A stretch of 43,177 nucleotides of DNA from Methylobacter sp. (GCF_004322395.1 NZ_SCTW01000010.1:1-43177); one strand, 5' to 3'; shown: positions 26,195 through 36,137, numbered from the stretch's first letter. A program made the numbers and translations. The notes: generated by a model not told the origin, from the letters alone.

Positions 26195-26290
26195 AGCCAA
26201 CTCTGCCGTGAGGCAGAGGTCGGAAAGCCACGAATCTCAAATATCGGGTTGAGATGTTTATAGATAGTCGGGTTGCCTTTCTAAGTGATG
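26195..26290 (+). promoter_or_regulatory. Probable c-di-GMP-I (GEMM) riboswitch
   Basis: The leader of the next gene has the layout of a c-di-GMP-I aptamer. A 7-bp hairpin CTCTGCC-GTGA-GGCAGAG with a GNRA tetraloop (26201-26218) is followed by GGAAAGCC (26222-26229), a second hairpin ATCTCAA...TTGAGAT (26234-26255) and the closing block AGTCGGGTTGCC (26266-26277). Order, tetraloop and the two conserved single-stranded blocks match the family as I know it; the exact consensus was not aligned. Its position 75 bases before the ATG of an exported PEP-CTERM protein suggests control of a surface or matrix protein by c-di-GMP. Confidence 0.72.
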
Positions 26291-26363
26291 GAGAGGGTCG
26301 GGCACAGAGATCTGGAAAGAATTCGGTGCTGCGGGCATCACTGTTTGTTTTGGAAACATAACT

Positions 26364-27086
26364 ATGATGAGAATTACTATGAAATCAACTTTTAAAATGC
26401 TGGCATTGGCTGGTGCAATGAGCAGTCTGTTGGCTGGTGAAGTCCAGGCGTCTACTTTAATTTATACGCTGAATCAATCCAATGTGGATTCTGTGTTGAG
26501 TGACGGTGTGAATTATCTCACGGTTAAGATCGAGGATGGTCTGGCTTTCGGTACTGACACGAACGCTGTTAAATTTACCGTTAATATTCTTGACGGAGTT
26601 TTCAACTTCGGTACACATACCAGTTATGGCATTCAGGCATTCGGATTTAATCAGGCAGTTGGTGCGCCGACGCTTTTAGACGCGAACATCGTTGGGCCAT
26701 CCGGATGGTCTGGAAATGTACCAAATCCGCCTAATCAATTCGATGGCTTCGGCAAGTTTTTTGGCGCCACCGCTGGAAGCGGAGTGACGCGATTTAATCC
26801 GCTGGAGTTCTGGATTACTGGCGTGGCTGGCGATACGGCGAGCAGCTATGCTGCGGCTTCCTCAGGTAATGCCGGTCAAGGCAATGCTTGGTTTGCCGCC
26901 CATGTGGCCGGTTTCATAATCGACGGCAGCGCTATAACCAGCGGTTATTTCGGTGGTGGCAACGGTATCACGCCTCCTCCTGTTATTAATGTTTCCGAGG
27001 TGCCGCTTCCTGCTGCAGCATGGATGTTGGGGATTGGTTTGATGGCGGTATCGAGCTTGAACCGTCGTAAATCATTGGCTACATAA
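26364..27086 (+). CDS. PEP-CTERM (VPLPA-type) exported protein
   Basis: A 240-residue secreted protein of unknown role. It has an N-terminal signal peptide (FKMLALAGAMSSLLAGEVQA) and a C-terminal sorting signal: VPLPAAAWMLGIGLMAVSS, a membrane helix, then NRRKS. This is the VPLPA variant of PEP-CTERM, processed by an exosortase. The middle is Gly/Asn/Ser-rich and beta-like, suggesting an extracellular matrix or surface protein. ATG 26364 and ATG 26379 are both possible starts; the second gives a more usual signal peptide. A c-di-GMP-I-like riboswitch precedes it. It interrupts an otherwise C1-metabolic minus-strand block. Confidence 0.85.
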   Translation: MMRITMKSTFKMLALAGAMSSLLAGEVQASTLIYTLNQSNVDSVLSDGVNYLTVKIEDGLAFGTDTNAVKFTVNILDGVFNFGTHTSYGIQAFGFNQAVGAPTLLDANIVGPSGWSGNVPNPPNQFDGFGKFFGATAGSGVTRFNPLEFWITGVAGDTASSYAAASSGNAGQGNAWFAAHVAGFIIDGSAITSGYFGGGNGITPPPVINVSEVPLPAAAWMLGIGLMAVSSLNRRKSLAT

Positions 27087-27388
27087 GTTTCGTAGGGCGG
27101 GCATGCTGTTTATGTCCGACATTCCTATGTTTTAATAACAGCGCGGATTTTGGGGTTGCCCGCTGTGTTTCATCGTCAGCTAAAATATCGAGCAACGAAA
27201 AGCAGTCGTCTCGGCAATTGCTCCTGCATTGCTCTCGGCAACCGCTCCTTGCGTTGCTCTACCTCCCCCATCCGTGGGGTCGTACCTCCTGCATGACCCA
27301 CAGGGATGTGGGAAATGCAGAGAAATGACTGGATCATTTCCTGTCCATACATTAATAAAGCGCCTACTTTGGGTGCCCGATCTACCCA
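27087..27388. repeat. Short tandem and hairpin repeats between the PEP-CTERM gene and glyA
   Basis: Two imperfect 24-25-base units beginning TCTCGGCAA lie at 27209-27257. A CCCCA-TCCG-TGGGG hairpin and a longer hairpin at 27289-27320 (CTGCAT...ATGCAG enclosing CCCACA...TGTGGG) follow. There is no gene in this stretch; short frames on both strands follow the repeats. The hairpin lies between two converging genes and could act as a transcription barrier, but there is no T tail. Confidence 0.55.
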
Positions 27389-28642
27389 TTAACTATAAAC
27401 CGGAAATCGCGCACATAGATTGCTGACTTTCTCGCGTACTGCAGCAAGCACATTTTCGTCTTCCATATTTTCCATCACGTCGCACATCATATTGGCGATT
27501 TCAGTCATTTCCGCTTCCTTAAAGCCGCGTGTGGTTGGCGCTGGCGTACCAACGCGAATGCCGCTGGTCACGAATGGCGATTGCGGGTCGTTAGGCACGG
27601 CATTTTTGTTAACGGTGATATGTGCTTTGCCTAGGGCCGCGTCAGCCGCTTTGCCGGTGATTCCTTTGGCAATCAGCGAAACCAGCATTAAATGATCGTC
27701 GGTGCCGCCGGAAACCACGTCAAAGCCGCGTTTCATAAACACTGCGGCCATGGCTTGGGCGTTTTTGATGACCTGTTGCTGGTAAACGCGGAACTCCGGT
27801 TGCATGGCTTCTTTAAACGCAACGGCTTTGGCCGCAATCACATGCATCAACGGGCCGCCCTGGATGCCGGGGAAGATGTTGGAGTCGAATTTTTTCTCCA
27901 ATTCCGGGTTGCTCTTGCACAAAATCAAACCGCCGCGTGGGCCGCGCAAGGATTTATGCGTGGTGCTGGTAACCACGTCGGCAATAGGCACGGGGTTAGG
28001 GTATAAACCTGCCGCAACCAAACCGGCGACGTGCGCCATATCGACAAACAGGTAAGCGCCCACTTTATCCGCGATGTTGCGGAATCGTTGCCAATCCCAG
28101 ATGCGTGAGTAAGCCGAAAAGCCAGCGACAATCACTTTAGGTTTGTGTTCCAGTGCCAGGGCTTCAACTTGCGCATAATCGATTTCACCGGTTTCAGGGT
28201 GAAGGCCGTATTGTACTGCGTTGTAGATTTTGCCCGAGAAATTGGGTTTAGCGCCGTGAGTTAAATGGCCGCCATCGGCAAGGCTCAAACCCAATATGGT
28301 GTCGCCGGGTTGAACTAAAGCCATGAATACCGCCATGTTAGCTTGTGAGCCTGAATGCGGTTGTACGTTAGCGTAATCGGCGCCGAACAGTTCTTTTGCG
28401 CGGTCGATGGCTAATTGCTCGACTTTATCGACAAACTCGCAACCGCCGTAGTAACGCTTGCCCGGATAGCCTTCGGCATATTTATTGGTTAATTGCGTGC
28501 CTTGCGCTTCCAAAACTCGTGGGCTGGCGTAGTTTTCAGAGGCGATCAGTTCGATATGATCTTCCTGGCGTTGACGTTCTTCTTCGATTGCCTGAAACAA
28601 TTCATCATCGAAGCCTTTGATGGTCATGGACTTTTTAAACAT
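27389..28642 (-). CDS. glyA: Serine hydroxymethyltransferase
   Basis: PLP enzyme that interconverts glycine plus methylene-THF and serine, the first step of the serine cycle. The 417-residue length is normal. Signatures include [10 protein letters not shown] (31-40), the active-site segment [14 protein letters not shown] with Lys230 carrying PLP, and [16 protein letters not shown] strong AGGAGAACACC site precedes the ATG. It is the last gene of the mtdA-gck-glyA operon, 28 bases after gck. Clustering with glycerate kinase and MtdA indicates use in C1 assimilation beyond general glycine synthesis. Confidence 0.98.
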   Translation of the reverse strand: MFKKSMTIKGFDDELFQAIEEERQRQEDHIELIASENYASPRVLEAQGTQLTNKYAEGYPGKRYYGGCEFVDKVEQLAIDRAKELFGADYANVQPHSGSQANMAVFMALVQPGDTILGLSLADGGHLTHGAKPNFSGKIYNAVQYGLHPETGEIDYAQVEALALEHKPKVIVAGFSAYSRIWDWQRFRNIADKVGAYLFVDMAHVAGLVAAGLYPNPVPIADVVTSTTHKSLRGPRGGLILCKSNPELEKKFDSNIFPGIQGGPLMHVIAAKAVAFKEAMQPEFRVYQQQVIKNAQAMAAVFMKRGFDVVSGGTDDHLMLVSLIAKGITGKAADAALGKAHITVNKNAVPNDPQSPFVTSGIRVGTPAPTTRGFKEAEMTEIANMMCDVMENMEDENVLAAVREKVSNLCARFPVYS

Positions 28643-28670
28643 GGTGTTCTCCTGAATTAATATTTGTTAT

Positions 28671-29996
28671 TTAAGATGCGGGCTGTATCAGCAATATTTG
28701 CAGATCGGCGACATTGGTGCCTGTCGCGCCGGTATTCACTAAGTCGTTAGACGTTTTTAAAGCAGTATAGGAATCGTTATTCTCAAGCAGATTGATCGGA
28801 TTTACGCCAGCTTGAGCCATGCGTTCTATGGTATATCGGTCAACAAGGCCACCCGCCGCGTCGGTAGGGCCATCGCGGCCATCGGTGCCGCCGCTAAGAA
28901 ATACCCAGTTGCCGGTTAGGCCGTGTTGTTTGGCGGCAATCGCAAAAGCCAGCGCCATTTCCTGATTACGGCCGCCGCGTCCATTACCTTTTAATGTGAC
29001 TGTGGTTTCACCGCCCGCCAACAGGGCTGTGGGTTTGCTTATCGTAAGCGCTTTGGCGTGAATAACCAATTTTTCAGCTTCCTCTCTGGCTTCTCCGCAT
29101 AAACGATTGCTGTACAGTTTTATCTCGTAGCTCTGATTCTGAGCGGCTTGCAGCATTGCGTTAACGCTGATCGCATTGCTGCCGATCAGGGTATGTTCAT
29201 TATGCTTAAACGCGTCGTCGCCCGGCTTTGGCGTTTCGGCAATAATGCCCAGTTTGCCCTGTTCCAGATACTGCCGAACATTGATCGGTGCCTGATCCCA
29301 AACGCCTTTGGCTTTAAGAATCTCGACGGCATCGGCGAAAGTGGTGTTGTCAGCAATGGTAGGGCCGCTGGCAATAGTACTTAGATCATCGCCTAATACA
29401 TCGGATAAAATAAGCGCATGCAAATGGGCAGGCACAGCCATTCGGGCTAAGCCACCGCCTTTTAGTCGCGATAAATGCTTGCGTACACAGTTAATTTGGT
29501 TGATGGTCGCTCCGGAGGCTAACAGCAGATCGGTAGCGGCAATCTTTTCCTGCAAGGTAATTTGGTCGGCAGGGTAGGGGATCAGCGCCGAGCCGCCGCC
29601 GCTCACCAATACCAGTACCAGTTCATTTTTTTGCGTATTTTTCATACGATCCGCAATGATGTGCGCAGCTTTAAGGCCTGTTTCATCGGGCAACGGATGC
29701 GATGCGCCAATCACATCGATATTGTCGATGCGGGTTACATTCTCATAATTGGTGACGGCTAAGCCTCTGCTCGCCAGCATTCCGGCAGGAATGATTTCTT
29801 GAGCCGCCTTTGCCATTGCGCAGGCGGCTTTGCCGAAAGCGATAAGATGAACTTTTGAACAATTGCCAAAGAGCGTGGGGGCAAGATAGTGTTTTACGGC
29901 TTGGTAAGGATCAGCCGCCGCTATGCCTGCCTGAAAAATGCTAAGAGCATCTTGTCTTATTGATGCCAAGCCGGCTTGATCTTCTAGATCGCTCAT
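28671..29996 (-). CDS. gck: Glycerate 2-kinase (MOFRL family)
   Basis: Phosphorylates D-glycerate to 2-phosphoglycerate, the step of the serine cycle that leads to phosphoenolpyruvate. The 441-residue protein shows the N-terminal DUF4147-like part (VHLIAFGKAACAMAKAAQEI), VLVLVSGGGSALIPYPA and the C-terminal MOFRL block (LLAGGETTVTLKGNGRGGRN, then VFLSGGTDGRDGPTDAAGG). Gaps of 18 bases to mtdA and 28 bases to glyA show an operon. A 3-phosphoglycerate-forming GlxK is unlikely because the MOFRL block is present. Confidence 0.95.
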   Translation of the reverse strand: MSDLEDQAGLASIRQDALSIFQAGIAAADPYQAVKHYLAPTLFGNCSKVHLIAFGKAACAMAKAAQEIIPAGMLASRGLAVTNYENVTRIDNIDVIGASHPLPDETGLKAAHIIADRMKNTQKNELVLVLVSGGGSALIPYPADQITLQEKIAATDLLLASGATINQINCVRKHLSRLKGGGLARMAVPAHLHALILSDVLGDDLSTIASGPTIADNTTFADAVEILKAKGVWDQAPINVRQYLEQGKLGIIAETPKPGDDAFKHNEHTLIGSNAISVNAMLQAAQNQSYEIKLYSNRLCGEAREEAEKLVIHAKALTISKPTALLAGGETTVTLKGNGRGGRNQEMALAFAIAAKQHGLTGNWVFLSGGTDGRDGPTDAAGGLVDRYTIERMAQAGVNPINLLENNDSYTALKTSNDLVNTGATGTNVADLQILLIQPAS

Positions 29997-30014
29997 GTCA
30001 GGCTCTGTAGCTGT

Positions 30015-30872
30015 TTACGCCATTTCCTTAGCCAGCGCAAAGATATTTTCGGCATCGAAAACCTGTTTGTTATCCTCAAATAGTTTTGCGATACAGGCTC
30101 GGTGCAATGCCAGCTTTAACGATCCGAAACCGATAGCGCCCCAGATGATTTTGCCGTTGCGGACAGTCCCTTTGTCCATTACCTCTATTCCGCCGATGCC
30201 TAAAGGAGGCGTAGCATTGGCATCGGCCATCATTTCAATGTTGGTATTATGCTGCCATTGATCGGCCGAAAGCAGTTCTACACCTGCCGCGCCGGTGGCA
30301 AAAACGATATTTGCATATTCAATGGCCTTGGCTCGGGCATCGTTATCGAATGCTTCAACAGGGGTCAAATCTACGCCAAAGCGCGCTTTCATGTTGTCGC
30401 AGGCTTGAACGGCACGCGCCATTTTGCGGCCGGTCAATGTGACTTCTGCGCCTTCTTTAGCCAGCATTGCCGCGGCACGTTGACCTACCGGGCCGGTACC
30501 GGCCAAGACTACCGCTTTTTTACCGGCCAGGGTGCCGCTGGACGCAAGTTTTGCAACAGCGGCGGCGGCTGTGGTATTGCTGCCGTTACTGTCGAGCATG
30601 ACCGACACCTGAAAGCCTGGAAAAAAGTGTTTTTGCACGGCAATAAATAGCGCCTGACCGGCTATCATGTCACTGCCGCCGACAAAAATGGCGGTATTTT
30701 TCTTGTCTTTAGGCGCACGAGTAAATATCGCGCCTTCTACCAGAGCCGATATATTTTCAGGCGTCAATCCTCCGTGTCCGATCACATGATCTGCACCGCC
30801 ATCATAGGCTACAACAGTATCGAAAACTGAAGGGTGAGTGTCTGTATCGAATTGGAATAACAGTTTTTTCAT
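30015..30872 (-). CDS. mtdA: NADP-dependent methylene-H4MPT/methylene-THF dehydrogenase MtdA
   Basis: A 285-residue dehydrogenase that oxidises methylene-tetrahydromethanopterin or methylene-tetrahydrofolate with NADP. The sequence follows M. extorquens MtdA from memory: KKLLFQFDTDTHPSVFD at the start, VMLDSNGSNTTAAAAVAKL, the dinucleotide loop VVLAGTGPVGQRAA, PPLGIGGIEV and LHRACIAKLFE. MtdA and MtdB are related; the DSNGSNTTAAA block and C-terminal FDAENIFALAKEMA favour MtdA. First gene of the mtdA-gck-glyA operon, divergent from mdh. Confidence 0.95.
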   Translation of the reverse strand: MKKLLFQFDTDTHPSVFDTVVAYDGGADHVIGHGGLTPENISALVEGAIFTRAPKDKKNTAIFVGGSDMIAGQALFIAVQKHFFPGFQVSVMLDSNGSNTTAAAAVAKLASSGTLAGKKAVVLAGTGPVGQRAAAMLAKEGAEVTLTGRKMARAVQACDNMKARFGVDLTPVEAFDNDARAKAIEYANIVFATGAAGVELLSADQWQHNTNIEMMADANATPPLGIGGIEVMDKGTVRNGKIIWGAIGFGSLKLALHRACIAKLFEDNKQVFDAENIFALAKEMA

Positions 30873-31208
30873 TAAATTACTCTAAATTACTCGTGGTGGA
30901 TTTGGCTAGTATGTATGAATGCGGTTATCAGACCGGCATATTATACTCAATAAACAAAACACTGCCTTATTTAGGCCGCTTACTATTGGATATGGCTTGT
31001 AATCTTGGCGTCTTTTCTCGATATGCTTGCTTGCTAAGGCTTATCTTCGTTATTATCTGTGAAAATTAAGTTATATTGCAGTTGCCGGGCATTGTTGGCA
31101 CACCGCTATGTTACTCCCGCATCATCCAATCGTCGGGAATGGGGTATTTTTCCGATTATTTTGGTGTCTTTCGGCTAATCTTAGGAAATAAAATTAAAGG
31201 AGAAACAG
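30873..31208. other. Divergent promoter region of mtdA and mdh
   Basis: The 336 bases separate divergent serine-cycle genes and hold no gene. A possible sigma-70 pair for mdh is TTGCTA (31031-31036) and TTATCT (31053-31058) with a 16-base spacer; this is a weak match. A very good ribosome site (AAAGGAG) precedes mdh. A short open frame at 31076-31258 overlaps the mdh start and is not supported. Confidence 0.35.
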
Positions 31209-32189
31209 ATGAAAACACCCGTTCACATTGCTGTCACAGGCGCCGCAGGGCAAATTAGTTATTCTCTGCTGTTTCGATTGGCTGCTGGTGCGTTGCTCGG
31301 AGCCGATCAGCCGATCATATTGCATTTGCTTGAAATACCCTCTGCAATGAACGCCTTGCAAGGTGTGGTCATGGAGTTAAAAGATTGCGCTTTCCCCTTA
31401 CTGCATCGCATTAAAGTTACAGATGATCCTAGAGTAGCATTCAAAAATGTCGATTATGCGTTTTTGGTCGGCGCACGTCCAAGAGGGCCGGGCATGGAGC
31501 GCAAGGATTTATTGGAAGTGAACGCAGAGATATTTGCGGTTCAAGGCAAAGCCTTAAGCGATGTCGCAAGCAGAAAAGTAAAAGTTTTGGTAACTGGAAA
31601 TCCTGCAAATACCAATGCCCTGATTGCGCTGAGCAATGCGCCGGACTTAAGGCCGGAGAACTTTTCCGCAATGACAAGGTTGGATCATAACCGGTCTCTA
31701 AGTCAATTGGCGGAAAAATGCGGCGTTTTGCCGGTTGACGTAAAAAACATGACTGTCTGGGGCAATCATTCGACTACTCAGTATCCCGATATCTTTCATG
31801 CCAAGGTCAAGGGACAGGATGCGTTGTCTTTGGTTGGCAACGATTGGTATGTTAATGAGTTCATTCCGGTTGTTCAGCAGCGGGGGGCGGAAATCATCAA
31901 AGCCAGGGGGCAGTCCAGTGCCGCCTCGGCCGCAAATGCAGCGATAGGTCAGATGAAATCTTGGGCTATGGGCACAGAAGCTGGTGACTGGGTGAGTATG
32001 GCCGTGTTATCGGACGGTGCTTACGGCATTGAATCCGGGCTGGTTTATTCTTTCCCGGTAACAGTAGTCGACGGCGAGGTTAATATAGTAAGAGGTCTGG
32101 ATATTAACGATTTTAGCAGGCAAAGAATGCGGATCACCGAGGCTGAATTAAAAGAAGAAAGGGACGCGGTTAAGTATTTATTGAAATAG
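31209..32189 (+). CDS. mdh: Malate dehydrogenase
   Basis: NAD-dependent enzyme that reduces oxaloacetate to malate, shared by the TCA and serine cycles. The 326-residue protein is of the type without the usual GxGxxG loop: [17 protein letters not shown] begins at residue 11. Further signatures are [46 protein letters not shown] and the catalytic His187 in [12 protein letters not shown]. An AAAGGAG site lies 8 bases before the ATG. It is divergent from the mtdA operon. The Arg triplets for dicarboxylate binding ([14 protein letters not shown]) separate malate from lactate dehydrogenase. Confidence 0.96.
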   Translation: MKTPVHIAVTGAAGQISYSLLFRLAAGALLGADQPIILHLLEIPSAMNALQGVVMELKDCAFPLLHRIKVTDDPRVAFKNVDYAFLVGARPRGPGMERKDLLEVNAEIFAVQGKALSDVASRKVKVLVTGNPANTNALIALSNAPDLRPENFSAMTRLDHNRSLSQLAEKCGVLPVDVKNMTVWGNHSTTQYPDIFHAKVKGQDALSLVGNDWYVNEFIPVVQQRGAEIIKARGQSSAASAANAAIGQMKSWAMGTEAGDWVSMAVLSDGAYGIESGLVYSFPVTVVDGEVNIVRGLDINDFSRQRMRITEAELKEERDAVKYLLK

Positions 32190-32266
32190 AGAGACGGTTT
32201 TAAACCAAGTTCATCGTCATTTTAAATTAGGAGTAAAGGTTTGTTGTTGCTTAACTTTTAGGTTTA

Positions 32267-32295
32267 TTGACAATAGTTCGATGAGCTGATACTTT
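32267..32295 (+). promoter_or_regulatory. Probable sigma-70 promoter of hrcA operon
   Basis: TTGACA (32267-32272) is a perfect -35 box. A TACTTT at 32290-32295 after a 17-base spacer is a fair -10 box; GATACT two bases earlier is the alternative. Transcription would start at about 32302, directly at the CIRCE operator. No heat-shock sigma-32 consensus was seen here. Confidence 0.55.
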
Positions 32296-32301
32296 GCGCC
32301 G

Positions 32302-32328
32302 CTGGCACTCGTCCTAATGGAGTGCTAA
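32302..32328. promoter_or_regulatory. CIRCE element (HrcA operator)
   Basis: CTGGCACTC, nine bases, then GAGTGCTAA matches the CIRCE consensus TTAGCACTC-N9-GAGTGCTAA except for two positions in the left arm. It overlaps the predicted start of transcription in front of hrcA, as expected for autorepression by HrcA with relief on heat shock. Confidence 0.93.
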
Positions 32329-32349
32329 TTTTAGTCGCAGAGGTTGGGT

Positions 32350-33405
32350 GTGGGTAATACGCAGGTTTTAAATGAGCGGTCGCTACAGCTACTGAAAATG
32401 CTGGTCGAACGCTATATCAATGATGGTCAGCCGGTGGGTTCACGGGCTTTATCCAAAGATTCGGATTTAAATTTAAGTCCGGCGACTATTCGCAATGTCA
32501 TGGCCGATCTGGAAGATTTGGGCCTGGTGCATTCACCGCATACTTCGGCGGGCCGGGTGCCTACGGTCAGCGGCTATCGTTTGTTTGTCGATACCTTATT
32601 AACGGTTAAGCCGTTGGAATCGAAAGATTTAACCCTGCTACATCAAAGTTTGTCGGTAAGCGAGGACACCGGCGATGTGATCGGCGTTGCGTCGCGGCTG
32701 CTTTCGGAATTAACACAAATGGCCGGAGTGGTGACCTTACCCAAAAGAGAGCTGGTATGTCTAAGGCATATTGAGTTTTTATCTTTATCTCACACCCGCG
32801 TGCTGGTCATTTTTGTTACCAATGAGCAGGAAGTCCATAACAAAATCATCCACACCTCCAAAGTTTTCAGTCCCGCCGAACTACAGCAGGCGGCCAATTA
32901 TTTAAACTCGATTTATTCCGGGCGCAGCCTTGATGCGATTCGCAAAGCTGTTTTAAAAGATTTGCAGGAAGATCAGGAGCGCGTCAGCCAAGGTATGTTG
33001 GATGCGGTGAAAATGGCGCAGCTGGCGTTCGATCATAGCAATAAAAAAGATGATTATGTGCTGACCGGCGAAACCAATTTGATGGGGTTTTCCGAGTTAT
33101 CGGATATGGATCGGCTAAAAAACCTATTTGAAGCATTCAGCCAAAAGCAGGGCGTTATCCATTTGCTGGATCAATGCATGAAAGCCGACGGCGTACAGAT
33201 TTTTATCGGCGAAGAATCCGGCTATCGGGCTTTCGATCATTGCAGTTTAGTGACTTCATCGTATTCGGTCAGTGATGAAGTGGTCGGGGTGCTGGGCGTC
33301 ATTGGCCCGACACGCATGGCCTACGAGAAAATTATCCCTTATGTCGATGTCACGGCAAAATTGTTGGGCGCCGCCTTGAATCCAAAATCGACGACCCCAT
33401 TATAA
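32350..33405 (+). CDS. hrcA: Heat-inducible transcription repressor HrcA
   Basis: Represses its own operon by binding CIRCE; its activity depends on GroEL. The N-terminal winged helix is clear (LNERSLQLLKMLVERYINDG, then SATIRNVMADLEDLGLVHSP, then HTSAGRVPTVSGYR). The frame is open from a TTG at 32344, but I choose GTG 32350, which has AGAGG (32339-32343) at six bases. The protein is then 351 residues, close to the family norm. The C-terminal IGPTRMAYEKIIPYV block is conserved. First gene of hrcA-grpE-dnaK-dnaJ. Confidence 0.96.
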   Translation: MGNTQVLNERSLQLLKMLVERYINDGQPVGSRALSKDSDLNLSPATIRNVMADLEDLGLVHSPHTSAGRVPTVSGYRLFVDTLLTVKPLESKDLTLLHQSLSVSEDTGDVIGVASRLLSELTQMAGVVTLPKRELVCLRHIEFLSLSHTRVLVIFVTNEQEVHNKIIHTSKVFSPAELQQAANYLNSIYSGRSLDAIRKAVLKDLQEDQERVSQGMLDAVKMAQLAFDHSNKKDDYVLTGETNLMGFSELSDMDRLKNLFEAFSQKQGVIHLLDQCMKADGVQIFIGEESGYRAFDHCSLVTSSYSVSDEVVGVLGVIGPTRMAYEKIIPYVDVTAKLLGAALNPKSTTPL

Positions 33406-33470
33406 ATAATATCTGTTGTTTGTGCCGTTGGGCATGGATATTAATTTTAAATGTTAAGGAGCTATAAATA

Positions 33471-34082
33471 ATGAGTACTGATCAGGAAGCGCCTGAATCT
33501 CAGGTTAAAACTGAAAGCGAAACGGTTAATGAGCCACCGCATACCGAATTAATCGAGCATGAACCCACGATTGAGGAGTTACAGCAGGCGTTGGTTCAGG
33601 CTGAGCAAAAAGCGCAAGAGAATTGGGATAAAGCGGTTCGCGCACAGGCAGAAATGGAAAACCTGAAAAGAAGAACGCAAAAAGACCTGGAAGATGCGCA
33701 CAAATTTGCTTTAACGGGTTTTGCCAAGGAATTATTGCCGGTATTAGACAGTCTGGTGTTAGGTTTGCAGGCTGCAACAGGCGATAGCGAAGAAGTGAAA
33801 AAATTCCGTGAAGGCAGCGAACTCACAATTAAACAGTTCGAATCAGTATTTGCGAAATTCAAAATTGAAGAGATTGATCCGATTGGCCAGCCGTTTAATG
33901 CCGAACTGCACCAGGCTATGGCCATGCACGCAGTAGAAGGCGCTGAACCCAATACCGTGGTTAACGTTTTCCAAAAAGGCTATGTGTTGAACGGGCGCTT
34001 GCTCCGCCCTGCGATGGTTTTGGTCGCCAAAGCAGTCGAAAAAAAGCCGGAAGATATTAATAGCATTGATGAACAGGCTTGA
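33471..34082 (+). CDS. grpE: Nucleotide exchange factor GrpE
   Basis: Releases ADP from DnaK during the chaperone cycle. The 203-residue protein has an acidic, disordered N-terminus, a long coiled coil (about 50-105, ending in the typical RAQAEMENLKRRTQKDLEDA) and the C-terminal beta domain with NAELHQAMAM and VNVFQKGYVLNGRLLRPAMV. The gap to hrcA is 65 bases and that to dnaK 70 bases, so it lies in the CIRCE-led operon. AAGGAG lies 10 bases before the ATG. Confidence 0.97.
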   Translation: MSTDQEAPESQVKTESETVNEPPHTELIEHEPTIEELQQALVQAEQKAQENWDKAVRAQAEMENLKRRTQKDLEDAHKFALTGFAKELLPVLDSLVLGLQAATGDSEEVKKFREGSELTIKQFESVFAKFKIEEIDPIGQPFNAELHQAMAMHAVEGAEPNTVVNVFQKGYVLNGRLLRPAMVLVAKAVEKKPEDINSIDEQA

Positions 34083-34152
34083 AATCAAATAAAGCAGCCT
34101 CATATTTGTAACAACTTTTACTTTTTAAATAAATTCAAGCCCGGAGAATTCA

Positions 34153-36087
34153 ATGGCTAAAATAATCGGCATAGATTTAGGAACAACAAACTCGTGCGTC
34201 GCAGTTTTGGAAAACGGCGTAGCAAGAGTAATTGAAAACAGCGAAGGTGCACGTACCACACCTTCCATTATTGCTTTTACCAGTGACGATGAAGTATTGG
34301 TTGGACAATCTGCAAAACGCCAAGCCGTTACCAATCCCAAAAACACATTATTTGCGATCAAACGTTTGATCGGCCGCCGTTTTAAAGACGATGTCGTACA
34401 AAAAGACATTAAAATGGTGCCTTATAAAATCGTCGAAGCTGAAAACGGCGATGCCTGGGTTGAAGTGCATGGTAAAAAAATGGCGGCTCCCGAGGTTTCG
34501 GCTCGCGTCTTGATGAAGTTGAAAAAAGACGCTGAAGCCTATTTAGGCGAAGAAGTTACTGAAGCGGTAATCACGGTACCGGCTTATTTTAATGATTCGC
34601 AACGTCAGGCCACTAAAGATGCCGGCCGTATTGCCGGTCTTGAAGTTAAACGTATTATCAATGAGCCGACTGCGTCTGCATTGGCTTTCGGTATGGATAA
34701 GCCTAAAGGCGATACCAAAATTGCAGTGTATGACTTAGGTGGCGGTACGTTCGATATTTCGATTATTGAAATTGCCGAGATAGAAGGCGAGCACCAATTC
34801 GAAGTGTTATCGACTAATGGCGATACTTTCCTCGGTGGTGAAGATTTCGACTCAAGAGTCATTGAGTATCTTGCGTCAGAATTTAAAAAAGAAAGCGGCG
34901 TTGACTTGCATAACGATCCGCTGGCTTTACAGCGTTTGAAAGAAGCGGCCGAAAAAGCCAAGATCGAATTGTCTTCAAGCCAGCAAACCGATGTGAATCT
35001 GCCTTATATTACCGCAGATGCGTCAGGCCCTAAGCATTTGAACGTTAGATTGACCCGCGCCAAACTGGAATCGCTGGTTGAAGAGCTGATTAACCGTACT
35101 AAAGGCCCCTGTGAAATAGCCCTGAAAGACGCGAAGCTAAAGGCCTCGGATATTAATGACGTGATTTTGGTCGGCGGTCAAACCCGTATGCCGAAAGTGC
35201 AGGAAATGGTAAAAGCCATTTTCGGTAAAGAACCGCGTAAAGACGTTAACCCCGATGAAGCGGTAGCTTTAGGCGCGGCGATCCAGGCTGGCGTTTTGGG
35301 CGGTGAAGTTAAAGACGTGTTGTTGTTGGATGTTATCCCGTTATCGCTGGGTATCGAAACAATGGGCGGTGTGATGACTAAACTGATAGAGAAAAACACC
35401 ACGATCCCGACCAATGCATCGCAAGTGTTCTCTACCGCGGACGACAATCAAACCGCAGTGACCGTTCATGTATTGCAAGGCGAGCGCGAAGTCGCATCGG
35501 CGAATAAGTCGCTGGGACGTTTTGACCTGGCCGATATTCCACCTGCGCCGCGCGGTGTGCCGCAAATCGAAGTCGCATTCGACATCGATGCCAACGGTAT
35601 TTTGAACGTGTCTGCCAAAGACAAGGCGACCGGCAAAAAACAATCCATCGTCATAAAAGCATCCAGCGGTTTATCGGATGACGAAGTTGAACGCATGATT
35701 AAAGATGCCGAAGCGCATGCCGATGAAGACCGTAAACTGGCGCAATTGGTGGCAGCGCGTAACCATGCGGACGGTATGATTCATGCGACTGAAAAATCGC
35801 TGAAAGAACTGGGCGATCAAGTCAGTGCCGATGAAAAAACCAGCATTGAGCACGCGATTGAGTCGCTAAAAGCCGTAATTAAAGGCGATGATAAAGAGGC
35901 AATCGAAGCCAAAACTCACGACTTAACCGAGTTATCAGGTAAACTGGCCGAACGCGTTTACGCGCAAAAATCGGCGTCTGAAGGTGAAGCGTCCGGCGCA
36001 CATGCTTCTTCAGAGCATCATACTGCGGCGGATGACGGTGTTGTCGATGCCGAGTTTGAAGAAGTTAAAGACGACGAAAAGAAATAA
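34153..36087 (+). CDS. dnaK: Chaperone DnaK (Hsp70)
   Basis: Main Hsp70 chaperone, 644 residues. The ATPase starts [15 protein letters not shown] and contains [15 protein letters not shown] and [14 protein letters not shown]; the substrate domain has [18 protein letters not shown]. The C-terminus ends in the usual acidic motif ([15 protein letters not shown]). A GGAG site lies before the ATG. Between GrpE and DnaJ genes, as in most gammaproteobacteria that keep hrcA. Confidence 0.99.
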   Translation: MAKIIGIDLGTTNSCVAVLENGVARVIENSEGARTTPSIIAFTSDDEVLVGQSAKRQAVTNPKNTLFAIKRLIGRRFKDDVVQKDIKMVPYKIVEAENGDAWVEVHGKKMAAPEVSARVLMKLKKDAEAYLGEEVTEAVITVPAYFNDSQRQATKDAGRIAGLEVKRIINEPTASALAFGMDKPKGDTKIAVYDLGGGTFDISIIEIAEIEGEHQFEVLSTNGDTFLGGEDFDSRVIEYLASEFKKESGVDLHNDPLALQRLKEAAEKAKIELSSSQQTDVNLPYITADASGPKHLNVRLTRAKLESLVEELINRTKGPCEIALKDAKLKASDINDVILVGGQTRMPKVQEMVKAIFGKEPRKDVNPDEAVALGAAIQAGVLGGEVKDVLLLDVIPLSLGIETMGGVMTKLIEKNTTIPTNASQVFSTADDNQTAVTVHVLQGEREVASANKSLGRFDLADIPPAPRGVPQIEVAFDIDANGILNVSAKDKATGKKQSIVIKASSGLSDDEVERMIKDAEAHADEDRKLAQLVAARNHADGMIHATEKSLKELGDQVSADEKTSIEHAIESLKAVIKGDDKEAIEAKTHDLTELSGKLAERVYAQKSASEGEASGAHASSEHHTAADDGVVDAEFEEVKDDEKK

Positions 36088-36137
36088 AATGTAAATTGGG
36101 GTGTACCTTATCCCCTTATGCATTAACTTAAGGCATA

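Noticed and set aside
27209-27257. Two tandem units that could suggest a CRISPR array
   Set aside because: Only two imperfect copies with no spacers and no cas genes nearby.
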